Assembly (NCBI GenBank): GCA_011109175.1
Contig: RDEW01000045.1
Span: 45,067 to 109,066 of the forward strand
Direction: 5' to 3'
DNA from: Dicyema japonicum
Lineage: Eukaryota; Dicyemida; Rhombozoa; Dicyemidae
DNA length: 64,000 nt
A program made the translations under genes and the position numbers. Positions 22,677 to 33,849 of the stretch are shown one piece after another. The notes beneath the pieces were generated by a model. It made no database searches. It saw nothing but the letters and a program-made list of their open reading frames with translations, and was not told the origin of the DNA. Each line of letters begins with the position of its first letter. The first letter of the stretch is position 1.

Positions 22677-22929
22677 ATCCCCCCGTAGGACTGATACGCA
22701 TCCTATCGGAACATCACGTCCATCCGTATCCGCCATTCGAAGCTCTTTATTAAAGTAGAAAGAAGAGATAGATCTGATGAAGTCTTTTAGAAATTGAAGA
22801 AAGCAAAGAGCAGAAAGGAATATTTCGATCACAAATATAATCGTGGCCCGGACAACAGTACTAACAACTACATTACCTGGTCTACAGTTGACTAGTATTA
22901 TTTAAACCATTCTAATGAGAAGAGCTGTT

Positions 22930-23037
22930 CAGGATTTCGACCCCGCCGGACTCGTCCTCACCTTTGTCGGTCTGGGATCACTTAGTTAGATGAGAACTTT
23001 TATTTCTTTCTCTTTGACCCAGTGATCCTGACGGTAA
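22930..23037 (+). mobile_element. Family A retrotransposon 3' end
   Basis: Reverse complement of 118-200: GTCGGTCTGGGATCACTTAG followed by a TTTATTTCTTTCTCTTTGAC stretch. Only the terminal 100 bases remain, immediately left of the pogo element. Confidence 0.75.
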
Positions 23038-23039
23038 TA

Positions 23040-24280
23040 CAGTGCAACCTCCATTTGGGGCGACCTCCTCATTGGGGCACCCCCAGGTTTTAGGGCAGTT
23101 TGAAAAATTAGATCATTTTTATACAGTAATTTCCAAATTTGGAAATTACCTGAACCTCTTAGTGGGGCACTTAATTTTATTTAATTTATATAAAATTTTG
23201 CAATTAATATAAATTTAATTATATAAAATTTTCTTAACCTTCGCGTGCTAGATTTGCGTTTTTGTTGTCATGGGGAGGAAGTTTACTCTGGAGTTAAAGC
23301 TTAAAATTGCCCACGAAATCAACGAAAATTGTTTCATGAGCGAACGAGATATTGTCAAAAAGTATAAAATTAGTAAAGGTTATCTGATAATTCTGTTGTT
23401 TAGGAGCAGTATCTAGAATTAAACAAAATTATATGAACCTTTATAAATAATGGGTCCGTACAATCAAATTGTATTGAACATTGTCAACGAAGAAATGATT
23501 CAACACAACCGAAAAAATTGTCCTTTTGCTTGACAATGCAAGTTGTCACATAAGAATAATCATTTTTTCTAACATTGAGCTATTTTTTCTGCCAAAAAAT
23601 GCAAACATCATTAATTCAACCCTTAGATAGTTATTAAATCGTTCAAATTCAATTATTTAAATAATTTGATGGATTTTACCCTATCTTTTGAGGATGATAA
23701 GTTTTACAAGTAAATCTCAGACAAATAATCATTATTGGTGGGAAGACATGGCAACGAATCAATTACTAATTGTTGGAAGAAAATTGATGTCGTTTTCAAA
23801 CTCTCTCATTGGTGAATAATGAATTGGAGAGTTTAGATAACATAATTAAATATATAATTACTGAAAATGAAGTAGAAAATGATGACGAGAATATATACGA
23901 CGGAGTAAAATGTACCTATTCTCATTTGGAAACAATAACAGCGATGAATACACTTGAAGAGAACATTTTCATTTGTTTCCTGAAGCTTTGAAAGATTATT
24001 ATAATTTCAGAAAAATATTAGGAATGCAAATGAAAAAATCCGCAACCGGAGGGAATTTAACAGACTATTTTCCTATCGTTAAATAAATTTGTTTTTAATA
24101 TAATTCTGAAAAATCTATAAAAAAAACAACATTATTTATCTATAAATTATATAAAAAGCAAATTTAATTTTTTTAAACTGTGGATAAAATCTAAAGAAAA
24201 TACCGAACCTCCATTTTTGGGGAAACCTCTGTTTTTGGGGCATTTTTTTAAATAGGTGCCCCAAATAGAGGTCATTACTG
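23040..24280 (+). mobile_element. pogo/Tigger DNA transposon, internally deleted
   Basis: Imperfect terminal inverted repeats (CAGTGCAACCTCCATTTGGG at the left; the right end is the reverse of CAGTAATGACCTCTATTTGG) bound the element. TA precedes the left end and TG, a likely mutated TA, follows the right. The transposase starts at 23270 with MGRKFTLELKLKIAHEINEN and DIVKKYKISKGYL, a CENP-B-type helix-turn-helix. After a gap the DDE part reads KIVLLLDNASCH and IELFFLPKNANII. The last residues, NLTDYFPIVK at about 24057-24086, resemble the PCNA-binding tail of pogo proteins. Frameshifts and the deletion make it non-autonomous. Confidence 0.85.
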
Positions 24281-24286
24281 TGGTTT

Positions 24287-24740
24287 TAAAATTCTCATTA
24301 TCTTCACAGCAAAAGTTACTTTGTTCTATCATGTCGAATAAATGAGAGTTCGGTGGATGTTTGTTTAAAATATCTTCAATGTATGGAGTTCCTGCTTGAC
24401 TGAGACGAATACATTCGTGATATCCACGGATATGAGTACTATCCTAAGTACTATTTTCTTTTATCGGCTATAGGGGTTAAATCCTTCCGCAATGAATTTT
24501 GTTAAAGTTTTTAGGTGTGTTGTGGTCGAATGTTTACTCCGGAATCCTTAGTGGGTCGTAGGTGAAGGTATTGAGATTGAATCCTGTACTTTTTTCCAGA
24601 ACAAGCCTTTCGAGGATCTTGATACCTGACTCAGAATAGATATTGTGCGATAGTGGAGATAAACTCTTCGGGATTATAGTGAGAAGACCCCCACAACATA
24701 TCCTTGTTCGATCTACCTGTATAAAATTACAAACAAATAT
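24287..24740 (-). mobile_element. Family A retrotransposon fragment
   Basis: Sequence matching 38980-39030 (CAAAAGTTACTTTGTTCTAT) and 39540-39620 is arranged on the minus strand. A frame at 24590-24640 reads KILERLVLEK with a TPEYTFDHNTPKN-like block, the RT N-terminal region. The order is scrambled, so it may be two overlapping insertions. Confidence 0.6.
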
Positions 24741-24815
24741 GAGATAGAAATTAATTAACTCAATATTTATTACAACCAAATAGTAATAACACCCAAAGTT
24801 ATCTTAATGACATAA

Positions 24816-25973
24816 TTATCCGATTATAGGATATATGGGTTTCAGAGGAAATCCACAGTTATCTATCCCTCGTGCCAACTTAATGTATCCAAATATCCCC
24901 CAAATTTTACCATATGAATTTTTTATGAGCCAATATTTTTTTCCCTTTAAAACTCCATAACCGACAACTGAAATTACGTGGTAAGTTTTGGTTGGAAAAC
25001 AATTTTTGAAATGTAATATTCCTAACATGTCTCACTAATATTTACCTCCAGAATAATGTTGAAAGCTTAAAGAACCACGAATACTAACAGTAACAGGACC
25101 AACATCTACAAGAGTACGCAAAAGCATTTCTTCATCACCTTTTAAGTACTTTAATTCTAGTCAAAAGAAATTTAATATCTGGTTGACCTCCATATTTGCA
25201 TTTACCAGCCTATATAATTATTCGTCGATTTACTTTGGCAATATATGGATACCGTTGTTCAGAATTAATTCCTCCGTTTTTTTGTATGTATTTATACACA
25301 TGAAATTCATGTCCACCCTTGCATCCGTAAATAACACAATCAACGATATTTTGTTCGCTCATTGATACTAGTTTATTGTTTTTGATTGCCAAATGCGACT
25401 CCAACGTGGCCAACTAAATATATTAATCAATTATTAACTGCGGCAAATGCATAACATGACCCACATATTGATCCTTGGGATTTTATATCAGTTACACAGT
25501 TTCGATTTACCCAATTAAATGATGAAGGATATTTCTTTTTATGGATAGTGTAATCTCCAAGTAATTCATCTTCCAATGTATCATAAGAATTATAATTATT
25601 ATATAAATTGAATTTGCTGGGTTTGAATATTTCTTTTATTGTCTACAAAAATATTTTATGAGAAAACCATGTCAGTAAACTGATTAATCCCCAATTCATA
25701 TAATACTTTTCTTTGCTCTGCAAGTAAATTGTGGTTGTCAATAAATCTTAAATTTTCAGTAAAAATAGCTTTCTAACATGGAGTTCTAAACCAGAATATG
25801 ATTTGTCTAAAGTGATTATTAATTTAACTGTATTTTTCTAGAAAATTATTCCATTTTATTTCATAATCATCTTCTTTAATGGAATGATTGATTGATTCGT
25901 ATTTGAAATGAATTTTAGATGAAATAAAAGAATTAAAAAATAAAGTGGAAACAACGAAAATTAGGCCGATCAT
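24816..25973 (-). CDS. Cathepsin L-like papain-family cysteine protease
   Basis: Secreted or lysosomal endopeptidase. The ATG at 25973 opens a signal peptide (IGLIFVVSTLFFNSF). An I29-type propeptide follows, with the ERFNIN-like TENLRFIDNHN and NQFTDM. The mature enzyme shows the oxyanion Gln and catalytic Cys in SQGSICGSCYAFA, the SEQNIVDC and GCKGG motifs, catalytic His in TYHVISVVGYG and Asn in WLIKNSYG. Trp is replaced by Tyr in both CGSCYAF and NSYG. Introns: 25807-25828, 25643-25667, 25414-25438, 25210-25233, 25157-25187 (31 nt), 25022-25045. One base must be added at the run 25770-25772 in the propeptide. Length and layout are normal for cathepsin L/K/S. Confidence 0.93.
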
Positions 25974-25979
25974 TTTAAT

Positions 25980-26230
25980 TTATTCCATCTATTTTTAAAT
26001 ATTATTAAAAATTATTTATTAAATATTAAAATAAATATTATTAAAATTTATTAGTATTTTGACTCAATTAGTTGCGTATTAATTGTGACCGGTTCAAACA
26101 GAGGTTAGGTTGAGAATTCAGTACAAAATCGATTTAACCGTTAAAGCCGTTTAACCGTATAACCGAAAAGTTAACGACACATGTTGAGAATGTTAAATCT
26201 TTGGCATTACGTATCAAAAATTAACAAGCA
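25980..26230. other. Upstream region of the cathepsin gene
   Basis: AT-rich sequence between the protease start and a retrotransposon fragment. No motif assigned. Confidence 0.3.
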
Positions 26231-26239
26231 TTATTCTAT

Positions 26240-26930
26240 CACTTAAACAGAACGGTTGTTTGGAATACCGTGAATGCTCGTTGGACCCCTTTCAATTTTG
26301 GACCCAACTGTTTGTTTGGAACCCCAGTTTGAATCATTAGTACATTTTCTTCCTCATGATGAATTGTTTTTAAAATCTTTTGGTTGTCATGGAAATAAAT
26401 TATGATTCCTTCTGATTCCATTACTGTCTTTGGTAACCATTTGATTTGGAGCGTTAAGTTTGACTTATCATCTCGGATCTTCATACACCAGACAGTAGCA
26501 CGTCATATCAGAGATCTCGTACTTAGTGACTTCAAAGACGAGAAACCGGCCATAAGAAAATTAATTAATAGAGGGCTCAAAACTGATCCCTGTTGGACTC
26601 CTTTCTTCAAAAATATCATATTTGTAAAATAGACCGGATCTAACATAGAAGTTTCTTACTTCTTAATACACTTTCAGCCAATTCACTAGATCATTCGTGC
26701 TTACCATCCGAGATAACTCACCGATTATGGCTCTGTCGTAATACTGTTAAGATATCGAGACATATGACATTCTAGAAATATTTGGATTTTCTGGCTTTGC
26801 ATAACTCGGAGTTAAGATTGGATAGGCAATCACCGTATTATTGTCACGGACGAAACCCAAGTTGAAATCTTCTGAAATAGTCTTCTTTTTCCAGCAGATT
26901 TGTAAGCCTCCAGAAAATAATTTTTACATT
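26240..26930 (-). mobile_element. Non-LTR RT fragment, family C-like
   Basis: In shifting minus-strand frames the RT box FLKKGVQQGSVLSPLLINFL is legible near 26560-26640, equivalent to FLPKGVARGSLLSPNLFNLF at about 30090. The ADD block and later parts are not recognisable. It is heavily decayed. Confidence 0.6.
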
Positions 26931-26944
26931 ATTTTTTGAAATTG

Positions 26945-27125
26945 GTCGAATTTAGCCGTTGGTCCAATGACGGCTGAATTCTTGCAAGAACTCGGAGGAT
27001 TGCTTGCCAGAAAGAAAAAGGATCAACGAGAAGGGTTATGGCTAAGACAAAAGATTGGAATAGCCATACTCCGAGGGAACTCGTTCGCAATCCACGCAGC
27101 AGGCTTCCTCAACTGACATTTGTTT
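26945..27125 (+). mobile_element. RLE-type LINE terminal fragment
   Basis: The plus strand reads VGPMTAEFLQELGGLLARKK and RQKIGIAILRGNSFAIHAAG before a stop, the terminal helices that follow the restriction-like nuclease core at 14105-14620. Only the last 60 codons are present. Confidence 0.7.
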
Positions 27126-27499
27126 AATTGTTAAAAAAAATTTTTAGTCAAAAAAAAAATTGATCGAATCAAGCAAATCGGACGGTTACAGTCAGTTCTT
27201 TTTTTGGGTTTCCTGTCTGGTTCATCTACAAGATCTAGATAGTCAAAACAGAAACAATTTTGTTAAATAGAAACTAAGAGTTATACTAGAGTTACTTTAT
27301 AGTCATGCCTGCACGACTTTGACAATACACAAGTCCCTCTTCTTAATCCATTCACATGTCTTGATTGTGTCCAAAAGTGGTCACAGGAGTCCAAATAAAC
27401 TCTATTTGCTGTCAAAAAAGCCATAGATATAGAGTTTTCTGGAGGGTATTTCTGACTCAATTAGCTGCGAATTATTAATTTAGGCAGCAACGACAACAT

Positions 27500-27870
27500 A
27501 ACATTTATTAGTGACCAAGCAAGACATAGCGATAGTTATGTGTGATTAGGTTATTAAAAATCCTGTCATTAGGCCTTGATTCTTACGCAGTTCTATTTTC
27601 TCTAGCTTCCAAGTTTCGCTGATTTTCGTGTCTTCCACTTTGGTCTTCAGGAGACAACCGTCTATAAGTAGCACTACCACACTCCTTACTAAGTTGATCG
27701 GTATTTCCTCTTATAGTACTTTTAACCTCTTTAACGAAGTCCCAGCTTCATGATCCAGAAGGTTAATCATTGTTTCTCTATTGGTAGAAAAATACCATCA
27801 TTCACATCCTTATATGAGAGGCAGAATAATTCTTTCAAAGAGAGGGCAGAAAATTTTTTTAATTTTTTTA
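27500..27870. repeat. Dispersed 350-bp repeat, copy 1
   Basis: About 85% identical by eye to 36025-36375 over its length, from AACATTTATTAGTGACCAAG to TTATATGAGAG...GGCAGAATAA. The second copy lies next to a hAT transposase remnant. Minus-strand frames read SVRSVVVLYIDGYLLRTKVD in the second copy, so the repeat may once have been coding. Confidence 0.7.
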
Positions 27871-28430
27871 CTTAACGAGGAGATTAGGTTAGTTGTTAAT
27901 TGGGAATGAGATTAGGTATTGATTAGGATTGATGTTATGTATTGATTATGGTTGATGTTGAAGATTGCTTAGGGATGAGATCACACTTAGGTATTTTGAG
28001 GAATGGGATTTGAATTCGTCAAAGTTATGGTTAAAATAACAATTAGATGCTGTTAAATGATAGGTTTTTTGATATTTTTAGGTTTATAAAGGCTACGGTT
28101 TAAAGATAGGGGAAGGTTTATATAGGGATTGGGTTAGGGTTATAGATTAGAGTTTAGGGTTAGTTGTCAAGGATACTGGTTGGGGTTAGTTGTTAGACCT
28201 AGGGATTAGGGTTAGTTTTTAGGGAGTATGGTTAGGATAAGTGTTGGGGTTAGATTTTAGGGATTGTTTAGGAAGAGGTTTAAGGTTAGGGTAAGGGCTA
28301 GGGAGTAGGGTTGAAGTTATATGTATGAGTTTGTAAGGGATATGGCTAAGTTTGTAAGGGATAGGCTAAAAAATTAATATTAAAAGTTATTTTTCGCTTA
28401 GTTTTCTTTTTAATTATTCGTAGATTTTCC
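27870..28430 (+). repeat. Dispersed repeat with telomere-like G-rich core, copy 2
   Basis: Shares both arms with 21560-22010. The core is longer (about 300 bases) and richer in GGGTTAGGGTTATAG-type units, closest to the animal TTAGGG telomere repeat but irregular. It directly follows the 350-bp repeat. Confidence 0.65.
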
Positions 28431-28434
28431 GATA

Positions 28435-29250
28435 TTAATTATTGTTCAGGTTGGTATGATGTTATATTCGAGGTTTATCAGGAAAAATGTTATAAAAGAA
28501 ATACGAGAATCTATGAAAAAACTTGAAGAAATGATATGCAATGCATCGCCGTCTGCACTAAATTACTACTTTAGACTTAAAAAAACAAAAATAAGGACTA
28601 TGTTAATAATTTTTTTTACCGATTAAAAAAATATTTAACATTATTAACAAAAGGTTTATAATTTATAATTTAATAACTAAAAAAGTGAAATGTGTAAAAA
28701 TAAATTAAAAGCACAAATTAGATGTGTTTCATTATTATACAATTTCATTTTTTAAATAATTTATATAGGTTTTTTTTTTTTTAAGAACAAAAATTTATTA
28801 ACAATAAAATATTATTTATTAACTATGGGCGAGAGCGGCTGCTGACAAAAAAAATTTAGGTTAAAAATAAATAAAAAAAATAATTAAAAAAAAAAATTAT
28901 ATAGGTTAAAAATAAATATTTTTAAGTTACCCTCACTTTTTGGGGCTCTCTAATGCCCCACCAGGAGCCCGAATGTATATAGTAATGTGGGATTTTGTTA
29001 AACTGGTTAATTAAGTAAATCACATTTGCGTTAACAGTAAACACTGTTCATGGTTTCTTGTGCCATGTTTTTAGATTATCCTTTCTGTTAGTCTTCCCCA
29101 TTTTTTTTGCTGTAGTTCTCGTTTTATGATTCCGTCGAGATCGTCCCCATGTTAAACTATGCAATTAAAAAAATTAAACAATTATAAAAATAAGATTAAA
29201 TTTAATATTAATATAGCACGTTCTTTAAAAATTGTTTGTCCTGTCAAAAA
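28435..29250. other. AT-rich intergenic
   Basis: Mainly poly-A/T-rich sequence. A GGGGCTCTCTAATGCCCCAC patch at 28940-28965 recalls the pogo terminal repeat, but no element can be bounded. Confidence 0.35.
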
Positions 29251-29259
29251 AATGTATTA

Positions 29260-29750
29260 AGAAACAATATCCATTTTTAAAAATATGGAAACGATTAAAC
29301 CGCTGAATGCATGCTGTGCTAATTGCGCTTCTCAGTTTTGTCATGGATCTCGCTCTTATATAATGGCTCACGTGTCATCAAATTAACATAAAATATGCAT
29401 CGGCAGAAAAAATTAATAAAGCAATTGGATTCGAAGATATAATTTTCGACGATTTTTTGATGAATTTGTAATGTCAAATCGTTTTGCTAAAAAAACTAAG
29501 GAATGGAAAACTAATCAGGATAATTGCGAATTAAATTGGATGTATGTTTGTAAATATTTTATTAAGAAGAGTATTCAAATTACTAAATTTAGTAAAATTA
29601 TGAATATGTTTTTTGCTACCCGGCACAACTGCTCCTGTAGAAAGAATAATTCCACTTGGTCAAAAGAAAGAGGTCGAATGAAAGAAGAAACCTTCATTGA
29701 CAATGACGATTTTTTGAAAAAAATCAAAAATTTCTAGATAAAGTTCATTC
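29260..29750 (+). mobile_element. Possible hAT transposase C-terminal remnant
   Basis: In one plus-strand frame near 29610-29660 the protein reads LLPGTTAPVERIIPL, close to the LPGTxAxVERVFS signature of the hAT dimerisation domain. Flanking frames are Lys-rich and broken. The call rests on this one motif. Confidence 0.4.
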
Positions 29751-29999
29751 AGTTTAAAATATAATCGACTTTCTTAGTTATTTTAAATAAAGATATTTTT
29801 TTGTTTTTCTGTGAAAATTTTTTGTGTACCTAAAAGTCCCGAATTTTGATAATCAAAATCAATAAATGTCCCAGATTTCTAAGATAATAAAGTGGTAAGC
29901 CTACTCATAAGTCAACTACTTAGGTGGTCCAACTACTTAAGCCTACTCATAAGTCAGGTAAATTTGTAAGCGGTTACTTGCAGTATGAGCACACTGGTC

Positions 30000-31570
30000 C
30001 CTTGCTGCTACGATTATATCTTAACATAAGTAAGAACCAGTATATTGTCCCAGATATAGAAGGGAGTATCGCTCAAAAAAAGGTTGAACAGATTTGGTGA
30101 CAGAAGGGATCCTCGTGCGACTCCTTTTGGTAGAAACTTAGAGACAGATTTCGTAGAACGCGCAACTTCCCTTCCTCTCCGTCCGTTAAGGAAGTTTGCA
30201 ATCCAAATTTTCAATTTGTTTGTAATCTTTGAAACAAAGATCTTTTTTGTAAGTAACTTTCTTGGGAGTCAAAAGCCTTCTGTGTGTCAATAGAGCATAT
30301 TAGGGTCTTTTGACCTCAAGGTTGAAAATTCGTGTGAGGCCCACGATAGCATAAAGGCCTTTTTCAATACTATTGTTGTGATTCCATTTGTGTCGATGAA
30401 TAAGTTGAATCGTCTTCCCACATTCACCATTGTGGTGACGTTAGGCTTGAGTTTGATGAGAGAGAAAGACTTTAAAGTTTCTGGTGCGTGGTAAAACCCA
30501 TGGAGAATAATACTTCATGATCTTGTTTAAGAAATTCTTGTTCTACAGGTCATCATAAAGAGGCGTCTTCTCAGAGTTGGTGAGGCCCCGAAGTGTATTC
30601 CACATTAAGTTATTCCAGACCCTCTCCTGCTTCTAGCCATTGTTACTAATTCCTTTCTCCAATGCACGAATTCTCTCCCTGTTTTCCCAAAATTGATTTA
30701 GACTTTCTAAATGAATCCTTTCATAGGTAAATGATTCAGTTAGATGGGAAAGCTTCTTCATGAAGCTTCTTTTCTCTTAATGCCCTCACGCACTATTGAA
30801 GCAGTATCAAGTGACTTGAAGTTATCCGATCGAAACCACATAATTAATAGTCGATAAGGCAGCAAACTTTCTCCAGTCGACATTTTTGTTGGTTTCCTTT
30901 CAGTGGACACTCATCTTTTAAACATGATATGGTTAGGGTCACTAAAATATCTTATAGCATCCAATTGGCTAATGTGGCAATGTTAGGAGAGCAAGCGTAA
31001 GGTCAGGAGAGGAGGTCCTGTAATTTGCTCTGTAAGGAGATCTTGTATTGAATTTAGGATTGTTCAAAATCACTTGGTTATTCAGATTCGGTAATAATTG
31101 GTTCCCCGGCATATCTTGACTGGTTCTTGTCCACATCGGATGATTTGAACAGGTTGTTGAAATTATGGACATCTAGCAGTGGAACCTGAACTCTTTGGGG
31201 GCAGGAACTGGGAGGGACTACAACCATATTTAATAGGGTGATGTTGCCAACGTTTTTTGAAATTGAAAAGGCGATTTACAAGCAGGAGGTGGAAAGTGGA
31301 CATATTTGAATCATTGTAAGCAATTTTCTTGATTAGTGTGATGACACACTACCATTGCGGCCAGACGGACGGTCACGTCGGATAAGTTTATAACCATAGA
31401 AGACGGGAGTGGGAGCGGACGGAGACAGTCTTGTTTTCTTTAGTCCACATCCTATATTATTCAGAAGGTTCCTGAGTTCAAGAACCTTTCCATTTATGCC
31501 ATTTAAGTTTATGTAAATAATGGAAAGACATCAGTAATCTTAAAAAACTTGAGAGCCTCAGTCTTAAGTG
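30000..31570 (-). mobile_element. Nearly full-length non-LTR retrotransposon, family C
   Basis: Read right to left: an APE endonuclease start GINGKVLELRNLLNN near 31470-31510 and RRDRPSGRNG near 31380; a linker with WRKFAALSTINYVVSIG and WENRERIRALEKGI; and an RT with KLKIWIANFLNGRRGREVA and FLPKGVARGSLLSPNLFNLF near 30090. The ADD block falls at the truncated 3' end near 30010. Multiple stops. It sits just downstream of PRORP in the same direction. Confidence 0.75.
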
Positions 31571-31730
31571 CGTGAGTATTTAATCCGTTCTTTGCGAAGG
31601 TCTCCGAGTTTTAACGTTAATTTATGTGATGAGTAAGGTAATGTATACTTCTCTCATAGCACAAGGGTGAGTCTACAAAAATGGAGGAGGTGGGATATAT
31701 AAACAATTACAATAAGTAATAAAAGCCACT

Positions 31731-33294
31731 TCAACAGTTAATGCACATAATACTGCGTTTATCAGACGAGTCCTTATACGAAATGTGAAATGAATGGCCA
31801 TCTGAAGAGGAGTACGTCACTAAATTAGGTAGGGGAATCACTGGAATCAAATTTCCCTTTAAAGTAGAGAATATCTGACGAGATCCCTTCCATATTTTAA
31901 ACGTAAGGCTTATCCGAGGCCCCAATCTATCGATGTAATCAGTATACTTATCATCTAAGAGTCAAAAACCAAACAAACTTGACAAAAAGTAACAATTTTC
32001 TCCACTAACCAAGGCAGCAGCCAAAACAAAGGCGTCGTCATTTCTAATTCACAGAACAAACTACTTTGATAAATTCATAGGATAGATCACAACACTGTCT
32101 TTACTATACACGTCCACGTGTCTTAATACCCACCGAGGAGCCACCAGAAGGATTCGTCCCCCACGGGACAGTTCACTATTAAATAAGCTACGGAGATTGG
32201 AGATAATCTAATAATTACTGAGAAACTACCTTAGTAAGTCTGTCCATATTTGTGGGAGTCCCATGAATGGCGTTGAGGACATCGATGGCAACGACGAAGG
32301 GACCCTTCTCATCCACAAAACGAATAAACTTTTCTGTCTCCCCCTTGTTGATGTAACTCTCGACATCTCTGGGATTAGTGAACTGGAGTAGCACAAATCA
32401 TCAAACTTTTTCCATCATCGCTGTTTTGAGGAACTTGAAATGATCAGTCGACAAGTTTAAGGAATCAATCAACCGATTACAACAGAAGCATCTATTTCCT
32501 GGGGACACGTGACTTCGTTTATGCCTCCAGCTATAGTTACGACTAAGCCGTTCTACAAACTGCTTCACCGATCCAAGATCCGCAGGAGGGACAAAGTATG
32601 AAGTGCAAACTAAATATGAGTACGGACTAACTTTACTGAGGTCCGATACGAAGTTAAAGAAGCGGTCGTTTTGTTGGCTGCAGTCCAAGTGAGACATGAT
32701 TATGGAGGAAATGTGACTCCCGTTAAACTTGTAGTGAAGGAGGAGGTTGTGAAGAAGAGTTCCATCAAGCCTTTTGAGGGCCAATTTAAGCAGAGGAGAT
32801 ATAAAAGCAAAGGAAGCTCCGTCTTTAGAACAATGGACGAGAAGGTTGTAGGCTTCGTCGACCAAGTCATGTGAAACAAGGACATCCGCCAATAATTCAG
32901 CATTACTTTGATGTTTGCCGATCTTTATTAAGTTCATATACTTATCGTACTCTTTTAGAACAAGAGGAATATTCCGATGGCCAGAAATACTCAGGCTTCT
33001 CAAAAATAGGTGAAATAATGCAGAATCATCGCAGTTTACGTGATAATAGTAGGAGATGGCTGTTAGGCTTAGTTTTGACATAACCAAATAAGCCATGTTT
33101 TTCCTGTGGAATACAACATCGGTGTCAGAAAGGTTACTGGGAAGGGGAAAATTTAACCAAAAGTTTGTTGGGTGTAAAAAGTCATCCTTGTTAATAAAAT
33201 ATTCAGGAATGCTGCTAAACCCCGCACGTAAAGTAGAATAAACCCGCTGTATAAGTAACGAGACATAGAAGCACCTGACATTATTAATAATCAT
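31731..33294 (-). CDS. PRORP: Protein-only RNase P catalytic subunit (MRPP3-like)
   Basis: Endonuclease that removes 5' leaders from mitochondrial tRNA precursors. The 33294 start gives a basic, hydrophobic leader (VRCFYVSLLIQRVYSTLRAG) fit for mitochondrial import. A helical PPR-like region covers residues 60-240. The zinc-binding knuckle CFCC precedes the NYN metallonuclease domain, whose acidic residues are visible in FVVAIDVLNAIHG, NDDAFVLAAALVSG and LSNDKYTDYI. DGHSFHISY and a late Cys near the end match the remaining conserved zinc-site region. Introns: 32383-32406, 32208-32229, 32044-32064, 31955-31978 (21-24 nt). No frame correction is required. The PPR region is shorter than in vertebrates. 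In animals this protein works with TRMT10C and HSD17B10; neither is visible here. Confidence 0.93.
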
Positions 33295-33299
33295 TTTTG

Positions 33300-33840
33300 A
33301 ATTTTCTTTTCATCAAAATTATTAAATAAAATGGTATTTTTAATTTTATTTTTTTAAATATTTATCTGATCCGTTTTTGTTGTGCCTTATCTAAATTAAG
33401 CGAAAATTGGTGGACATTGAAAAGGTTTGTAAAGAGCGCAATCATGGCTGCTAAACCAGTTTCTTAGGCTCATAATTGAGTTTGTATTCACTCGTGGCTA
33501 ATTGTACGTAGCAGTTCGTGAAAACTCCAAGTAATGCTCCTAAAAGAGTCTAATTCAGGGGTGTCAAACTCATTTCTTCGCGGACGGATTAAAAAAATTT
33601 GATATCCACTAACCAAGCACCACAATGCGCCACGGGCTATTTAAATTTTTTTTGATTAACAGGATATTTGATTCATACTATGATTTTTATAATATTTTGA
33701 AATTTTTTTTAAATTAAAAACATTTAACAAAAACATTTATTAATTTTTATAATTAAAATATGTTCCTGAAACTTGACATCTTTTTTTCTTCATAATAGCG
33801 TCAATTGGGTTGAGGTGGTGACGTCCCTCTTGAAAGTTTT
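33300..33840. other. Upstream region of PRORP
   Basis: AT-rich sequence with no recognisable gene or repeat, lying between the PRORP start and a plus-strand retrotransposon. Confidence 0.35.
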
Positions 33841-33849
33841 GTCTGAAAA

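Noticed and set aside
28935-28990. Possible pogo terminal repeat
   Set aside because: Only about 20 bases resemble the GGGGC-rich terminal repeat, and no second end or transposase trace is nearby.
32671-33083. Plus-strand frames inside PRORP
   Set aside because: Antisense shadows of a well-supported conserved coding exon.
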